DNA of 64,000 bases from Paraburkholderia ferrariae NBRC 106233 (lineage in GTDB: Bacteria > Pseudomonadota > Gammaproteobacteria > Burkholderiales > Burkholderiaceae). The notes beneath the pieces are model-generated. The model searched no databases, was not told the DNA's origin, and saw only the letters and a list, made by a program, of their open reading frames with translations. The position numbers and the translations under genes are program-made. The stretch covers positions 62,001 through 126,000 of the forward strand of contig NZ_BAYB01000014.1 of NCBI RefSeq assembly GCF_000685035.1, read 5' to 3'. Below are positions 43,825 through 54,156 of the stretch, in pieces (within the stretch, counting starts at the first letter, position 1; every line of letters begins with the position of its first letter).

Positions 43825-43896
43825 TCAACCCTCTCGATCCGCCAGCGGTCTGAGATACCAAAAGAAGTAAAAGTAAAACTTCGTGGCGGTGGTCAT
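43825..43896 (-). CDS. Aromatic-rich leader peptide of aroG
   Basis: A 23-codon ORF on the minus strand between a predicted promoter and the attenuator terminator. Residues 7-14 read FYFYFFWY: four Phe, three Tyr and one Trp in eight consecutive codons (43855-43878), followed by LRPLADREG and tandem stops TGA TAG. Ribosome stalling early in the run would leave the antiterminator strand (43839-43846), which lies inside this ORF, free to pair with the terminator arm. A clear Shine-Dalgarno is missing, which is the main weakness. No other start codon exists in frame up to the promoter. Confidence 0.8.
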   Translation of the reverse strand: MTTATKFYFYFFWYLRPLADREG

Positions 43897-43982
43897 GGCA
43901 AAAGCGATGGCGATGGTAAAAACGCTGGCTGAGACGGTAAGAGTGCCCGGAAACCGGAGTTTCGTCGCAAAGGGTGATTGCC

Positions 43983-44012
43983 TTTATAACCCGATCAAGC
44001 TGGCGCTGGCAA
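43983..44012 (-). promoter_or_regulatory. Predicted sigma70 promoter of aroG
   Basis: On the minus strand TTGCCA (44012-44007) and TATAAA (43988-43983) are separated by 18 bases (17 if the -10 is read as TTATAA). Transcription would start near 43976, giving a leader of about 350 bases that contains the leader peptide and the attenuator. Confidence 0.6.
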
Positions 44013-44111
44013 GCGCTGCGCGGCGAAAACGCGTGACATCCGCGCAAAAAATGACCTGGATGCAGAAACCCTGCATGGCGATGCGGGATTTCCGCATCAC
44101 CATGCACGAAA

Positions 44112-45578
44112 TCAGACAGTGCCCCCAACGGTCATGCGGTCGATGCGCAGCGTCGGCTGGCCCACTCCCACCGGCACGCTCTGCCCCTCTTTCCCGCATA
44201 CGCCCACGCCGGAGTCGAGCTTCATGTCGTTGCCGATCATGCTCACGTACTTGAGCGACTCCGGGCCGCTGCCGATCAGCGTGGCGCCCTTCACCGGGTA
44301 GGCGATCTTGCCGTTCTCGATCATGTAGGCCTCGGAGGCCGAGAACACGAACTTGCCGTTCGTGATGTCCACCTGGCCGCCGCCGAAGTTCACGGCATAA
44401 AGGCCGTTCTTCACCGAAGCGATGATTTCCTGCGGGTCCTTGTCGCCGTTGAGCATGTACGTATTGGTCATGCGCGGCATCGGCAGGGCGGCATAGGATT
44501 CGCGGCGCGCGTTGCCGGTCACGGGCATCTTCATGAGGCGGGCGTTCAGCGAGTCCTGGATGTAGCCCTTGAGGATGCCGTCCTCGATCAGCGTGGTGCA
44601 CTGCGTGGGGTTGCCTTCGTCGTCGATGTTGAGCGAGCCGCGGCGGTTGGGCAGCGTGCCGTCGTCCACCACGGTGACGCCCTTCGCCGCCACCCGCTCG
44701 CCGATGCGTCCCGCGAACGCCGACGAGCCCTTGCGGTTGAAGTCGCCCTCGAGGCCGTGGCCGATGGCCTCGTGCAGCAGCACGCCGGGCCAGCCCGGCC
44801 CGAGCACGACGGTCATCGCGCCGGCGGGGGCGGGGCGCGCCTCCAGGTTGACGAGCGCCGAGTGCACAGCGTCGTCCACGTACTTCGCGAGCACGTCGTC
44901 GGTGAAATAGCCGTAGTCGAAACGACCGCCGCCGCCGCCGTTGCCGATCTCGCGGCGGCCGTTCTGCTCGGCGATCACCGTGACCGAAACGCGCACGAGC
45001 GGGCGGATGTCCGCGGCGAGCGCGCCATCGCTGCGCGCGACGAGCACGACGTCGTATTCGCCGGCGAGCGCCGCCATCACCTGGGTGACGCGCGGGTCGC
45101 GGCCCTTGGCCATCTGCTCGATGCGCTCCAGCAGCTTGACCTTTTCGGTGGCGTCGAGCGAGCCGAGCGGGTCCGAAGGCAGGTACAGATCGCGGCCGGC
45201 GATGCCCTTGAAGGCGCTCGCCACCTTGATCTTCTGCTTGCCGCCGCCCGCCTTCGCGATCGAGCGCGTGGCGATGGCCGCCTGGCGGATCGCCTCGGGC
45301 GAGAGGTCGTCGGAATAGGCAAACGCCGTGCGCTCGCCGGATACGGCGCGCACGCCGACACCCTGGTCGATGCTGAAGCTGCCCGACTTCACGATGCCTT
45401 CCTCGAGGCTCCAGGCTTCGCTGCGCGTGGTCTGGAAGTAGAGATCGGCGTAATCGACGCGGTGCGTGAAGATCTCGCCGAGCGTGCGCGTGAGCACTGC
45501 CTCGTCGAGGCCGTAGGGCGCGAGGAGCAGGTCCTTCGCGGTCGCCAGATTGCGAATGCCGGGTTCGATGATGTTCAT
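44112..45578 (-). CDS. tldD: Metalloprotease TldD
   Basis: With TldE/PmbA forms a zinc metalloprotease that processes unfolded peptides, microcin B17 and the CcdA antitoxin in E. coli. 488 aa. The metal motif HEAIGHGLEGD (HExxxH) is present, with FYFQTTRSEAW-like LYFQTTRSEAWSLE near the N terminus and VGVCGKEGQSVPVGVGQPTLRIDRMTVGG at the C terminus. Downstream are 500 bases containing the aroG promoter and leader; upstream is the nitrilase gene on the same strand, 134 bases away. Confidence 0.95.
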   Translation of the reverse strand: MNIIEPGIRNLATAKDLLLAPYGLDEAVLTRTLGEIFTHRVDYADLYFQTTRSEAWSLEEGIVKSGSFSIDQGVGVRAVSGERTAFAYSDDLSPEAIRQAAIATRSIAKAGGGKQKIKVASAFKGIAGRDLYLPSDPLGSLDATEKVKLLERIEQMAKGRDPRVTQVMAALAGEYDVVLVARSDGALAADIRPLVRVSVTVIAEQNGRREIGNGGGGGRFDYGYFTDDVLAKYVDDAVHSALVNLEARPAPAGAMTVVLGPGWPGVLLHEAIGHGLEGDFNRKGSSAFAGRIGERVAAKGVTVVDDGTLPNRRGSLNIDDEGNPTQCTTLIEDGILKGYIQDSLNARLMKMPVTGNARRESYAALPMPRMTNTYMLNGDKDPQEIIASVKNGLYAVNFGGGQVDITNGKFVFSASEAYMIENGKIAYPVKGATLIGSGPESLKYVSMIGNDMKLDSGVGVCGKEGQSVPVGVGQPTLRIDRMTVGGTV

Positions 45579-45712
45579 GCGTGCAGTAGGGAGAGTCCGT
45601 GGGTGCTGTTGGGTGCTATTCAGGGCTATTCGGTGCTATTTCGGTGCTGCTTGCGGTGGCTACCCGGTAGTTTCGGGCGGGCGTGGGGTTTATCAAGCGG
45701 CGGCCCGGCCGC

Positions 45713-46540
<828 letters not shown>

Positions 46541-46627
46541 CGACGGATCGTGAATGGGCCCGGAAAGCGGGCGGCGGGTTTCGGCCCGGCGCGCAAACAC
46601 ACACGGTGCGTACGCCTGCGCACGGGC

Positions 46628-49600
46628 TCAATGCGCCGCGGCCGGCGCCTGTGCGCCCATCTTACCCTGATCGCCGTGCAGCCGCTCGACGTGCGGTTTG
46701 GACCACGAGCCCGTGATGGCGTAGTCGAGCGCGAACGCCGATTCGACGGTGTGCGAGAGCGCAAAGTCGGCGACGAGGGCGCCCAGACCCAGCAGCGGGT
46801 TGATGACGGCCGCGGCGATCACGCCGGCGCCCACGCTGAGCGTGGGCACCACGTGCACGTGCAGGTCCTGGGTTTCGTGGGCCAGATCGACGGTGCCGGT
46901 CATCTGCGCGCGCGCGGGCGCCGTGACGAGCTTGAAGTCGTTCGTGCGGGCGAGGCCGTCGGTGATCTGCCCCGTGCCCGTGATGCTCGTGAACGGCAGC
47001 CCTTCGCCGATCACGTCGCGAAAATCCATGCTCGCGTAACGCGCGAGGCTTTGCAGGCTCAGCACGCCGAGCAGCTTCGCCACGCCCGGGTCCACCTTGA
47101 GGATCTGGCCGTGGTGCAAATCGACCGCGAGGCTGCCGTTGAGCGTCGGGTAGTCGAGCTTCGCCGGGCCGCCGTGCCAGTCCATCTTGCCCGAGAGCGT
47201 GCCTTCGCCGCCCTTGAGCGTGCGCGGCATGCCGGCGCGTTCGAGCAGCGCACCCGCGTCCTTGATGTCGAGACGGAATGCGAGCGCCGTGCGGCGCGGC
47301 GTGGTGGGTTCGTCGCCCACGCCCACGTCGCCGATGGTGCGCCAGTTGCCGGTTGCGCTCAGGTGCGCGGCCGGATTGCTGATGTCGAGCGCGTCGAGCT
47401 GCCAGACCGGCACGCCGTTCTCGTCGAAGTTGTGCGCATTGACCTGCAGGCGGCCGAAGTCGCGGCCGCGCACGATCAGCTGGTTCACGACGAGGTCGAT
47501 GGCCGGCATGTTCTGCACGGGCTGCGAAATGGCCTGGCCGAGCAGGTCGTTTTCGGTGGCGGCGGGCACCACGAGGCGCGCGAGGCGCGCTTCGAGGGTG
47601 CCGGGCGTGCCCGCAACGGCGCCCGGTTTCCAGGAGAGGTGGCCGGACACCTGGCTCGACGCGAGGTTGGCCTGCCAGTCCTTGCCGCTGCGCGTCGCGC
47701 CGACGACCACGTTTTCCCAGTGGCGCTTGAGCAGCGTGAGCGTGCCGACGTGGACGGCGAAGCGCGACGGCAGGTACTGGGCGAACACGCCGCCGGGCAT
47801 GGCTTCGGCGGCGGCTGCGGCCGAAGCTGTCTCGGCGGGGGCGGCTGCGGTTGCCGCGGAGGCGCCTTGGGCAGGTGCCGCTGCGGCGGTGGCCGGGGTA
47901 CTGGCCGATGCCCCCGAGGCGGCGACGACGTTGGCCGAAGCCGGGGACGAGGCCGCCGCTGCCGCCGGTGACGAAGCAGGCGCCGCAGCGGGTGCAGAAG
48001 CGGGCGCGGAAGCCGGCGCCGCAGCCGCACGCGCTTGCGAAGCCCCGGGCGCCGAAGCCGCCGCTGCCGCGCTTGCCGCCGCGCTGCCGCGGATCTGCTG
48101 CACGACGAGCCGCCACGCATCGGCGTCGAAGGTCGGCATCTCGATGGCGGCCGTCACGCCCTCCGAGGGCAGGTCGGCCGGCCGGTTCATCGCAATCGCG
48201 CCGCGCACCACGTCGGGCACGTGCCCCGGCTGGCGCCGCAGCACGTAGCGCGCGGTGAGCGGCCCGAGCGTCATGTCCGCGTGCTGGAGGACGCTGGCTT
48301 CCGTCGCCGGGGCGCCGGCGTCGCTGCCGTCGCCCGCGCCCGGCTGGATCTCGAAGCGCAGCGGCATGGGCGTGCCCGCGGCCTTGCCGAACGGCGCGGG
48401 CAGGTCGAGCGCGAGGTCGGTGAGGTCCGACGAAGCCTTCAGGTCCGGCAGATGGCCCTTCGTGCCGCGCACCGAGAGCGAGTAGGGGGCGGTGCCGCTC
48501 ATGCGGCCGAGCACCGCCGCCGCCGTGCCGTGCAGATTGAGCCCGCGCGCCGCATCGACGGCGAGGTTGCCCGAAACGTCGAGCGCATAGCGGCCGTCCT
48601 CGCTCAAGCCGCCGTCGGCGCGCAGCGGCCCGCCGAGGAAGGTCGCGCCCAGTTGCTCGACCTGCGCGCTGCGGTTGGTGAAATGCACCTTGCCGGTGAG
48701 GTCCGAGACGGGCGGAACGTTGTCGGTCACGAGCTGGTCGCCCTCGAAGCCGATCGTGCCCGCCAGCAGTACCCTGGGCTTGGGCACGCGCGGGATCGTG
48801 AGCTTGAGCGCGAGCGTGGCCGGTCCTTGCGCGCGCACCCTGGCCGTGGCGTGCTTCGAGACGTAGCCGATCGAGCTGTTGTCCGCGTAGTCGAGCAGGT
48901 CCGCGAGCGGCCCGCGCCCGGCCCCGCTGATGAAGAGGTTAGAGCCCTTCGTGCCGAGGTCGTCGATGCGGCCGCTCACGTCGTGCAGCACGAAGTCGCG
49001 GTAGTGGCCGCGCGCGACGTCGAAGCGCAGCTTGTTTTCATGGAGCGTGAACACGCCGTCGATGCCGTCGAACGCGGGCCAGACATTCGGCGCGCCGTTC
49101 TTGAGCGTCTTGGGCGGGAACGGCGACGGGTCGAAGCGGCCGCCCGTGAACGGCGCGACGATGCGGAACTGCCCGGCGTCGGGCGCGCGCGTGTAGGGGA
49201 AGAGCGTGAGGTCGCCGTGGATCTCGATCGTCGCGCCCTTCGAGATGCCGGCCTGCAGCCCGTGGCCGAGGTAGGTGCGCACCTTCTCGGAAAGGCTCGT
49301 CGGCAGGTAGCGCGGGATCGCCTTCACCTGGGCCGACTCGAAGTTCGCCGTGAGGTCGAGCGCGCCGCGCCCGTGTCCCGGGTTCGAGTAACGGGCCGTC
49401 ATCTTCGCCCGGGCGTCTTCGTTGGCGACGCCCAGTTCGGTGACATCGACTTCGAAGGCCTTGTGCGTGTCGCCCGGCCCGCGCTTCGCCGCCACGGTCC
49501 ACTTGCCGGCGCCGTAGAGCCGGTCGAACGTGAGGCGCGGGTTGTCGAACACGCCCGGCAGCGTCACGGCCGCCTTGGCCGTGTCGAACTGGATGGTGCC

Positions 49601-51106
49601 GTGCGCCTCGTCCGCGTCGATGTGGCCCCAGAGGTTCTCGAAACCGGGCAGGCCCGCGCGCGGATGGCCGCGCGGCGTGAGGCCCGGCCCCGGCTCCTGC
49701 GCGGCCACGCTGATGCCCTGCAGGTCGCCCTTGAAGCGGTAATGGATGATCGGCTCGGCAACGGGCGTGTGCTGCTCGGTGGCCGCCTCGCTCGCTTCGG
49801 GCGCCGCGCGCTCCAGCGCCAGCTCGTAGTTCGCGACGACTCCCTGCGGATTGAAGCGCACGAGCGCGCCCTGCGCGCGGCCCGGCAGCGGCAGCGCGCG
49901 CATGAATTCGGCGAGGATGCCGAGGTCGATGCGATCGCCCGTCACGCTGAAAAGCTGACCGTGCTGGAGCGACTGCTGCCTGAAGCGCGCGTCGAGCGTC
50001 GTGAGCGCGAGCGTGCGCATGAGCGGCGTGCCGTCGTCGAGCGGCGGCTCGCCGAGGTCGGCGTGAAAGTCGCGCAGCGCGAGCGTGTAGTCGCCGGGCT
50101 GCACGCCCACGCGCCACTGGAAGTGCGCGATGGGCAGCATGAGTTGCGGCTGCGTGGGCCGCACCTGCAGCGCGATGCCGGTGCCGTCGAGCACGCCGTT
50201 GGCCGAGAGCAGGCGTCCCGAAGCGAAGTGCGCCCAGATCGCGTTGTCGATGCGGCCGGCATACGTGGCGATCGGCAGCTTCACGTAGCGGGCGAGCGTG
50301 GGCAGATCGACCGGGCCGGTAGAGAGATAGGCGTTGCCGCTCCAGTCGGCGGGCTTGCCGGCCTGCGAGAAACGCGCATGCGTGAAGTGCGCGCGGAAGT
50401 CGAGCGGGCCGTCGAGCACGGTGCCCTCGCTCGGCGCCTGGAGCGCGACGCGGTGGTCGTAGCCGTCGTTGAGGATCGCAAGGCGAATGTCGTGGAGCCC
50501 GAGATCGGGCACGTCGCGGGTGGCGTCGTGCCAGCGCAGCGTGCCGCCGCGCAGCACGATGGCCTGCTGGCGCATGAACCAGGTCGTGAAGGTGGCGTTG
50601 CCCGTGTGGGTGGTGGGCACGGGCACGCCGGCCACGGTGAGCGTGCCGTCGTCTTCGCGGGCGATCAGCACGTCGGGGCGTTCGACGAGGACGCTCGAAA
50701 GCAGCAGTTCCCACGAGACGAGCGAGCGCCAGGAAACCGTGGCCGTGGCATGCGGCACGTTCAGCGCGAGATTGCCGTGGCGGTCGCGGATCGTGAGGCC
50801 GGTCACGTCGATGCCGGGCTGAAAGCCGAGCCAATGCGGCCCGAGCTTGCCGATGCGGAACTCGGCGTGGATCTTCGAGGAGACGAGGGTTTCGATGCGC
50901 GGCCGCAGATCGTCGATATGCGGCAGCACGACGTAGCGCAGCCCGAGCAGGAGGGCGGCCACGATGAAGTAGAGGACCAGCGCGAAGGCGGCGAGCACGC
51001 GCAGCGTGTGTCGCAGCACCGGATGGTGGTGCCCCGGCGCATCCGGGGCTTCCCGGGTGGCATGTCCGGCTGGATGCGGACCGGCGGGATCGTTTCGCTC
51101 GGACAT
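46628..51106 (-). CDS. yhdP: YhdP family AsmA-like envelope protein (DUF3971)
   Basis: Large inner-membrane-anchored, beta-rich periplasmic protein of the AsmA/TamB superfamily, implicated in phospholipid movement to the outer membrane. 1492 aa from the ATG at 51106. One N-terminal membrane helix (about residues 33-57, LRVLAAFALVLYFIVAALLLGL) and a long AsmA-like body ending in PTLSVGAGVIAAAVINPLLGLGALVADF. An Ala/Ser/Pro-rich insert of about 98 residues (about 1005-1102; 47801-48093) interrupts it and makes it longer than E. coli YhdP. The gene diverges from glnE. Confidence 0.9.
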   Translation of the reverse strand: MSERNDPAGPHPAGHATREAPDAPGHHHPVLRHTLRVLAAFALVLYFIVAALLLGLRYVVLPHIDDLRPRIETLVSSKIHAEFRIGKLGPHWLGFQPGIDVTGLTIRDRHGNLALNVPHATATVSWRSLVSWELLLSSVLVERPDVLIAREDDGTLTVAGVPVPTTHTGNATFTTWFMRQQAIVLRGGTLRWHDATRDVPDLGLHDIRLAILNDGYDHRVALQAPSEGTVLDGPLDFRAHFTHARFSQAGKPADWSGNAYLSTGPVDLPTLARYVKLPIATYAGRIDNAIWAHFASGRLLSANGVLDGTGIALQVRPTQPQLMLPIAHFQWRVGVQPGDYTLALRDFHADLGEPPLDDGTPLMRTLALTTLDARFRQQSLQHGQLFSVTGDRIDLGILAEFMRALPLPGRAQGALVRFNPQGVVANYELALERAAPEASEAATEQHTPVAEPIIHYRFKGDLQGISVAAQEPGPGLTPRGHPRAGLPGFENLWGHIDADEAHGTIQFDTAKAAVTLPGVFDNPRLTFDRLYGAGKWTVAAKRGPGDTHKAFEVDVTELGVANEDARAKMTARYSNPGHGRGALDLTANFESAQVKAIPRYLPTSLSEKVRTYLGHGLQAGISKGATIEIHGDLTLFPYTRAPDAGQFRIVAPFTGGRFDPSPFPPKTLKNGAPNVWPAFDGIDGVFTLHENKLRFDVARGHYRDFVLHDVSGRIDDLGTKGSNLFISGAGRGPLADLLDYADNSSIGYVSKHATARVRAQGPATLALKLTIPRVPKPRVLLAGTIGFEGDQLVTDNVPPVSDLTGKVHFTNRSAQVEQLGATFLGGPLRADGGLSEDGRYALDVSGNLAVDAARGLNLHGTAAAVLGRMSGTAPYSLSVRGTKGHLPDLKASSDLTDLALDLPAPFGKAAGTPMPLRFEIQPGAGDGSDAGAPATEASVLQHADMTLGPLTARYVLRRQPGHVPDVVRGAIAMNRPADLPSEGVTAAIEMPTFDADAWRLVVQQIRGSAAASAAAAASAPGASQARAAAAPASAPASAPAAAPASSPAAAAASSPASANVVAASGASASTPATAAAAPAQGASAATAAAPAETASAAAAAEAMPGGVFAQYLPSRFAVHVGTLTLLKRHWENVVVGATRSGKDWQANLASSQVSGHLSWKPGAVAGTPGTLEARLARLVVPAATENDLLGQAISQPVQNMPAIDLVVNQLIVRGRDFGRLQVNAHNFDENGVPVWQLDALDISNPAAHLSATGNWRTIGDVGVGDEPTTPRRTALAFRLDIKDAGALLERAGMPRTLKGGEGTLSGKMDWHGGPAKLDYPTLNGSLAVDLHHGQILKVDPGVAKLLGVLSLQSLARYASMDFRDVIGEGLPFTSITGTGQITDGLARTNDFKLVTAPARAQMTGTVDLAHETQDLHVHVVPTLSVGAGVIAAAVINPLLGLGALVADFALSHTVESAFALDYAITGSWSKPHVERLHGDQGKMGAQAPAAAH

Positions 51107-51258
51107 GCTGCTGCGGGTGGGGTATGGTAGCGTTGCGTTCTGACCACGAAATGTATCACATGGGGCCGCGGCGCCGGCCATCCGGAGATGCCTGGATGAC
51201 CGGCGCCGCGCGTTCTGCGCGTGCCGCAAACGCCACGCCCCAAGCGAGCCAGGCCTTC

Positions 51259-54120
51259 ATGACCGACGACATTCCCCTCCTCAGTTCCCGTTATTCCCGT
51301 TATGCGGCGCGCGCCTATGCAGCGCGCCCCGGTCTTGCCCGGCAGGTCGCGGCCCTTGCCGCCGCGCCGCTCACGCGCGAGCGCATCGTCGCGCGGCTCG
51401 ATGCGCTGTGTGCGCAAGCAGGCGGCGTACCTGGCGAGGCGGCACCGGCTGCGTCGGCACCGTCGGCACCATCGGTCGCGGCCGCTGCACCCGGCGACGA
51501 CCCGCTCAAGAAAGCACTGCGCCAGTTGCGCGTGGAAGTGATCTGCGCAGTGATGGAGCGCGACCTCGGGCGCGTGGCGGACGTGGCCGAAGTCACGGGC
51601 ACCATGACCGACCTCGCCGAAGTCGCGATCCAGCGCGCGCTCGCCGTCGTGACGGCGGACCTCGAAACGCTTTACGGCGAGCCGCGCGGCCCGAACGGCG
51701 AGCGCCTCACGCTCGGCGTGGTGGGCATGGGCAAGCTGGGCGGGCGCGAGCTGAACGTCTCGTCGGACATCGACCTGATCTTCGTCTACGAGGACGACGG
51801 CGAAACCGCGGGCGGCCAGCGCTCGCCCATTGCCACGCAGGACTTCTTCACGCGCGTGGGCAAGCGGCTGATCGCGGCCCTGAACGACGTGACCGCCGAC
51901 GGTTTCGTGTTCCGCGTGGACATGCGGCTGCGCCCGAACGGCGACTCGGGGCCGCTCGTGGGCAGCCTCGGCATGCTCGAGGAATACTTCTACGTGCAGG
52001 GCCGCGAGTGGGAGCGCTACGCGTGGATCAAGGGGCGGCTCGTTTCCGGGGACGAAAGCGAGAGCGCGCTGCGCCTTGCCGCCCAGCTCGACGCGCTCGT
52101 GAAGCCCTTCGTCTATCGCCGCTATCTCGACTTCGGCGTGATCGGCGCGATCCGCTCGCTGCACGTGCAGATTCGCCAAGAAGCGCAGCGCCGCGCCCAC
52201 ATGCGCCCCGACAAGGCCGACGACATCAAGCTCGGGCGCGGCGGCATCCGCGAGATCGAGTTCAGCGCCCAGGTGTTCCAGCTGATCCGCGGCGGCCAGG
52301 ACGCGGGCTTTCGCGTGCGCCCGACGCTCGCCGTGCTCGGCTATGCGGCGGCGCGCGGTCTGATCGCGCCGGACGTCTGCGCGGATCTCACGCGCGCCTA
52401 TCACTTCCTGCGCGAACTGGAGCACCGCCTGCAATACCGCGACGACGCCCAGACCCACGCGATGCCCGTCGATCCGGCCGAGCGCGCGGCGCTGGCGGAC
52501 GCGATGGGCTTCGACGACTACGCGGCGCTCATGGCCGCGCTCGAAGGGCACCGCGACCGGGTGGAGCGGCAGTTCGACCAGATCTTCGCCAACAAGGCGG
52601 GCGTGGACGGCAGTTGCGCCGCGCGCGAGGACGGCGCGGCCGCGTGGGTCTGGAGCCCGGTGCTGGCGGAAGAGGGCGCCGACGACGAACTGCTCGAACG
52701 CCTCTGCGAGCTCGGCATCGACGAGCCGGCGCCGCTCATCGCGCGGCTGCGCGGGCTATGGCAGTCCTCGCGCTATGCGGGGCTGCCCGAAAAGAGCCGC
52801 GAGCGCTTCGACCGGGTGGCGCAGCGCGCGCTCGAAGCCGCGCGCACGCTGGAGCCGCGCGCGCGCCGGGGCGACACGCTCGCCCGCATGTTCGACCTGC
52901 TCGACGCGGTGAGCAGGCGCGGCGCCTATCTCGCGCTTCTCACGGAATACCCGGACGCGCTCAACCGCGTGCTGAAGGTGCTGGGCGCCTCGCGCTGGGC
53001 GGCGGGCTATCTGATCCGCCATCCGCAGTTGCTGGACGAACTGCTCGACGACGAAGCCATCGCCACGCCGTTCGACTGGCCCGAGTTCTCGCGTCTGTTG
53101 CGCGCGCGTCTCGCGGCGGCGGCGGACGTCGAGCAGCAGATGGACCTGCTGCGCCACGCGCACCAGGCCGAGGTCTTCCGCATCCTGCTCAACGACCTGG
53201 CGGGCCGTCTTTCGGTCGAGCACGTGAGCGACCGCCTTTCGGAACTCGCCGACGCCGTGCTCGACGTGACCATCGAAACGGTCTGGCAGCAGTTCGCGAA
53301 GCGTCACCGCGAGGTGCCGCGCTTTGCGGCGATCGCCTACGGCAAACTGGGCGGCAAGGAACTGGGCTACGCCTCCGACCTCGACCTGATCTTCCTCTAC
53401 GACGACGACCACGAAAGCGCCGCCGAGATCTACGCGGTGTTCGCGCGCCGCCTCATCACGTGGCTGACCACGGCCACCGGCGCGGGCACGCTCTTCGACG
53501 TCGATCTGCGCCTGCGGCCGAACGGCGAGTCGGGGCTGCTCGTCACCGATCTCGATTCGTTCCGCCGCTACCAGCTACGCGAGGGCGACGCGGCGAATAC
53601 GGCGTGGGTCTGGGAACACCAGGCGCTCACGCGCGCGCGCTTTTCGGCGGGCGACGCGGCGATCGGCACCGCCTTCGAGGCGATCCGCGTGCAGGTGCTC
53701 ACCACGCCGCGCGACGCGGAGCCGCTCGCGCAGGAGATCATCGAGATGCGCCAGCGCGTGGAGGACGGCCATCCGAACCGGACCGAGTTGTTCGACCTGA
53801 AGCACGACCGCGGCGGCATGGTCGATATCGAGTTTCTCGTGCAGTACTGGGTGCTGCTGCACGCGGCCCGGGACCCCGAGCTGATCCGCAACACGGGCAA
53901 CATTGCGCTGCTGCGCGAGGTGTCGCGCTTTGGCCTCATGAGCGAGGAGGAGGCCGAGACGATCGGCTCCGCGTATCGTCTCTATCGCAAGCTGCAGCAT
54001 CAGTTGCGGCTGGACGGGATGGAAAAGGCGCGCGTGGAGCCCGAACGGGTGCAGGCGCAGCGCGAGGCGGTGCTGGGACTGTGGCGGCGGGTGTTCGGGG
54101 AGCGGGGCGCCAGCGCCTGA
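51259..54120 (+). CDS. glnE: Bifunctional glutamine synthetase adenylyltransferase/adenylyl-removing enzyme
   Basis: Adenylylates and deadenylylates glutamine synthetase under control of PII and glutamine. Two nucleotidyltransferase halves, each with its signature: GMGKLGGRELNVSSDIDLIFVYEDD in the N-terminal half and AYGKLGGKELGYASDLDLIFLYDDD in the C-terminal half; GGIREIEF and GGMVDIEF follow in each. 953 aa from the ATG at 51259, close to E. coli GlnE. The open frame begins at 51124, but the extra 45 residues are not family-like. An Ala-rich insert lies at about residues 60-80. Confidence 0.94.
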   Translation: MTDDIPLLSSRYSRYAARAYAARPGLARQVAALAAAPLTRERIVARLDALCAQAGGVPGEAAPAASAPSAPSVAAAAPGDDPLKKALRQLRVEVICAVMERDLGRVADVAEVTGTMTDLAEVAIQRALAVVTADLETLYGEPRGPNGERLTLGVVGMGKLGGRELNVSSDIDLIFVYEDDGETAGGQRSPIATQDFFTRVGKRLIAALNDVTADGFVFRVDMRLRPNGDSGPLVGSLGMLEEYFYVQGREWERYAWIKGRLVSGDESESALRLAAQLDALVKPFVYRRYLDFGVIGAIRSLHVQIRQEAQRRAHMRPDKADDIKLGRGGIREIEFSAQVFQLIRGGQDAGFRVRPTLAVLGYAAARGLIAPDVCADLTRAYHFLRELEHRLQYRDDAQTHAMPVDPAERAALADAMGFDDYAALMAALEGHRDRVERQFDQIFANKAGVDGSCAAREDGAAAWVWSPVLAEEGADDELLERLCELGIDEPAPLIARLRGLWQSSRYAGLPEKSRERFDRVAQRALEAARTLEPRARRGDTLARMFDLLDAVSRRGAYLALLTEYPDALNRVLKVLGASRWAAGYLIRHPQLLDELLDDEAIATPFDWPEFSRLLRARLAAAADVEQQMDLLRHAHQAEVFRILLNDLAGRLSVEHVSDRLSELADAVLDVTIETVWQQFAKRHREVPRFAAIAYGKLGGKELGYASDLDLIFLYDDDHESAAEIYAVFARRLITWLTTATGAGTLFDVDLRLRPNGESGLLVTDLDSFRRYQLREGDAANTAWVWEHQALTRARFSAGDAAIGTAFEAIRVQVLTTPRDAEPLAQEIIEMRQRVEDGHPNRTELFDLKHDRGGMVDIEFLVQYWVLLHAARDPELIRNTGNIALLREVSRFGLMSEEEAETIGSAYRLYRKLQHQLRLDGMEKARVEPERVQAQREAVLGLWRRVFGERGASA

Positions 54121-54156
54121 AAAGACGGGCGCCTCCGGCCACGCGGCCAGGCTCAC

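Noticed and set aside
43667..44128. 153-codon minus-strand frame through the aroG leader
   Set aside because: It crosses the promoter and terminator, runs in another frame than the aromatic peptide and has no ribosome binding site; the short 23-codon ORF explains the region better.
48035..51130. Open plus-strand frame of 1031 codons
   Set aside because: Antisense to yhdP, Arg/Ala/Glu-rich composition, no domain.
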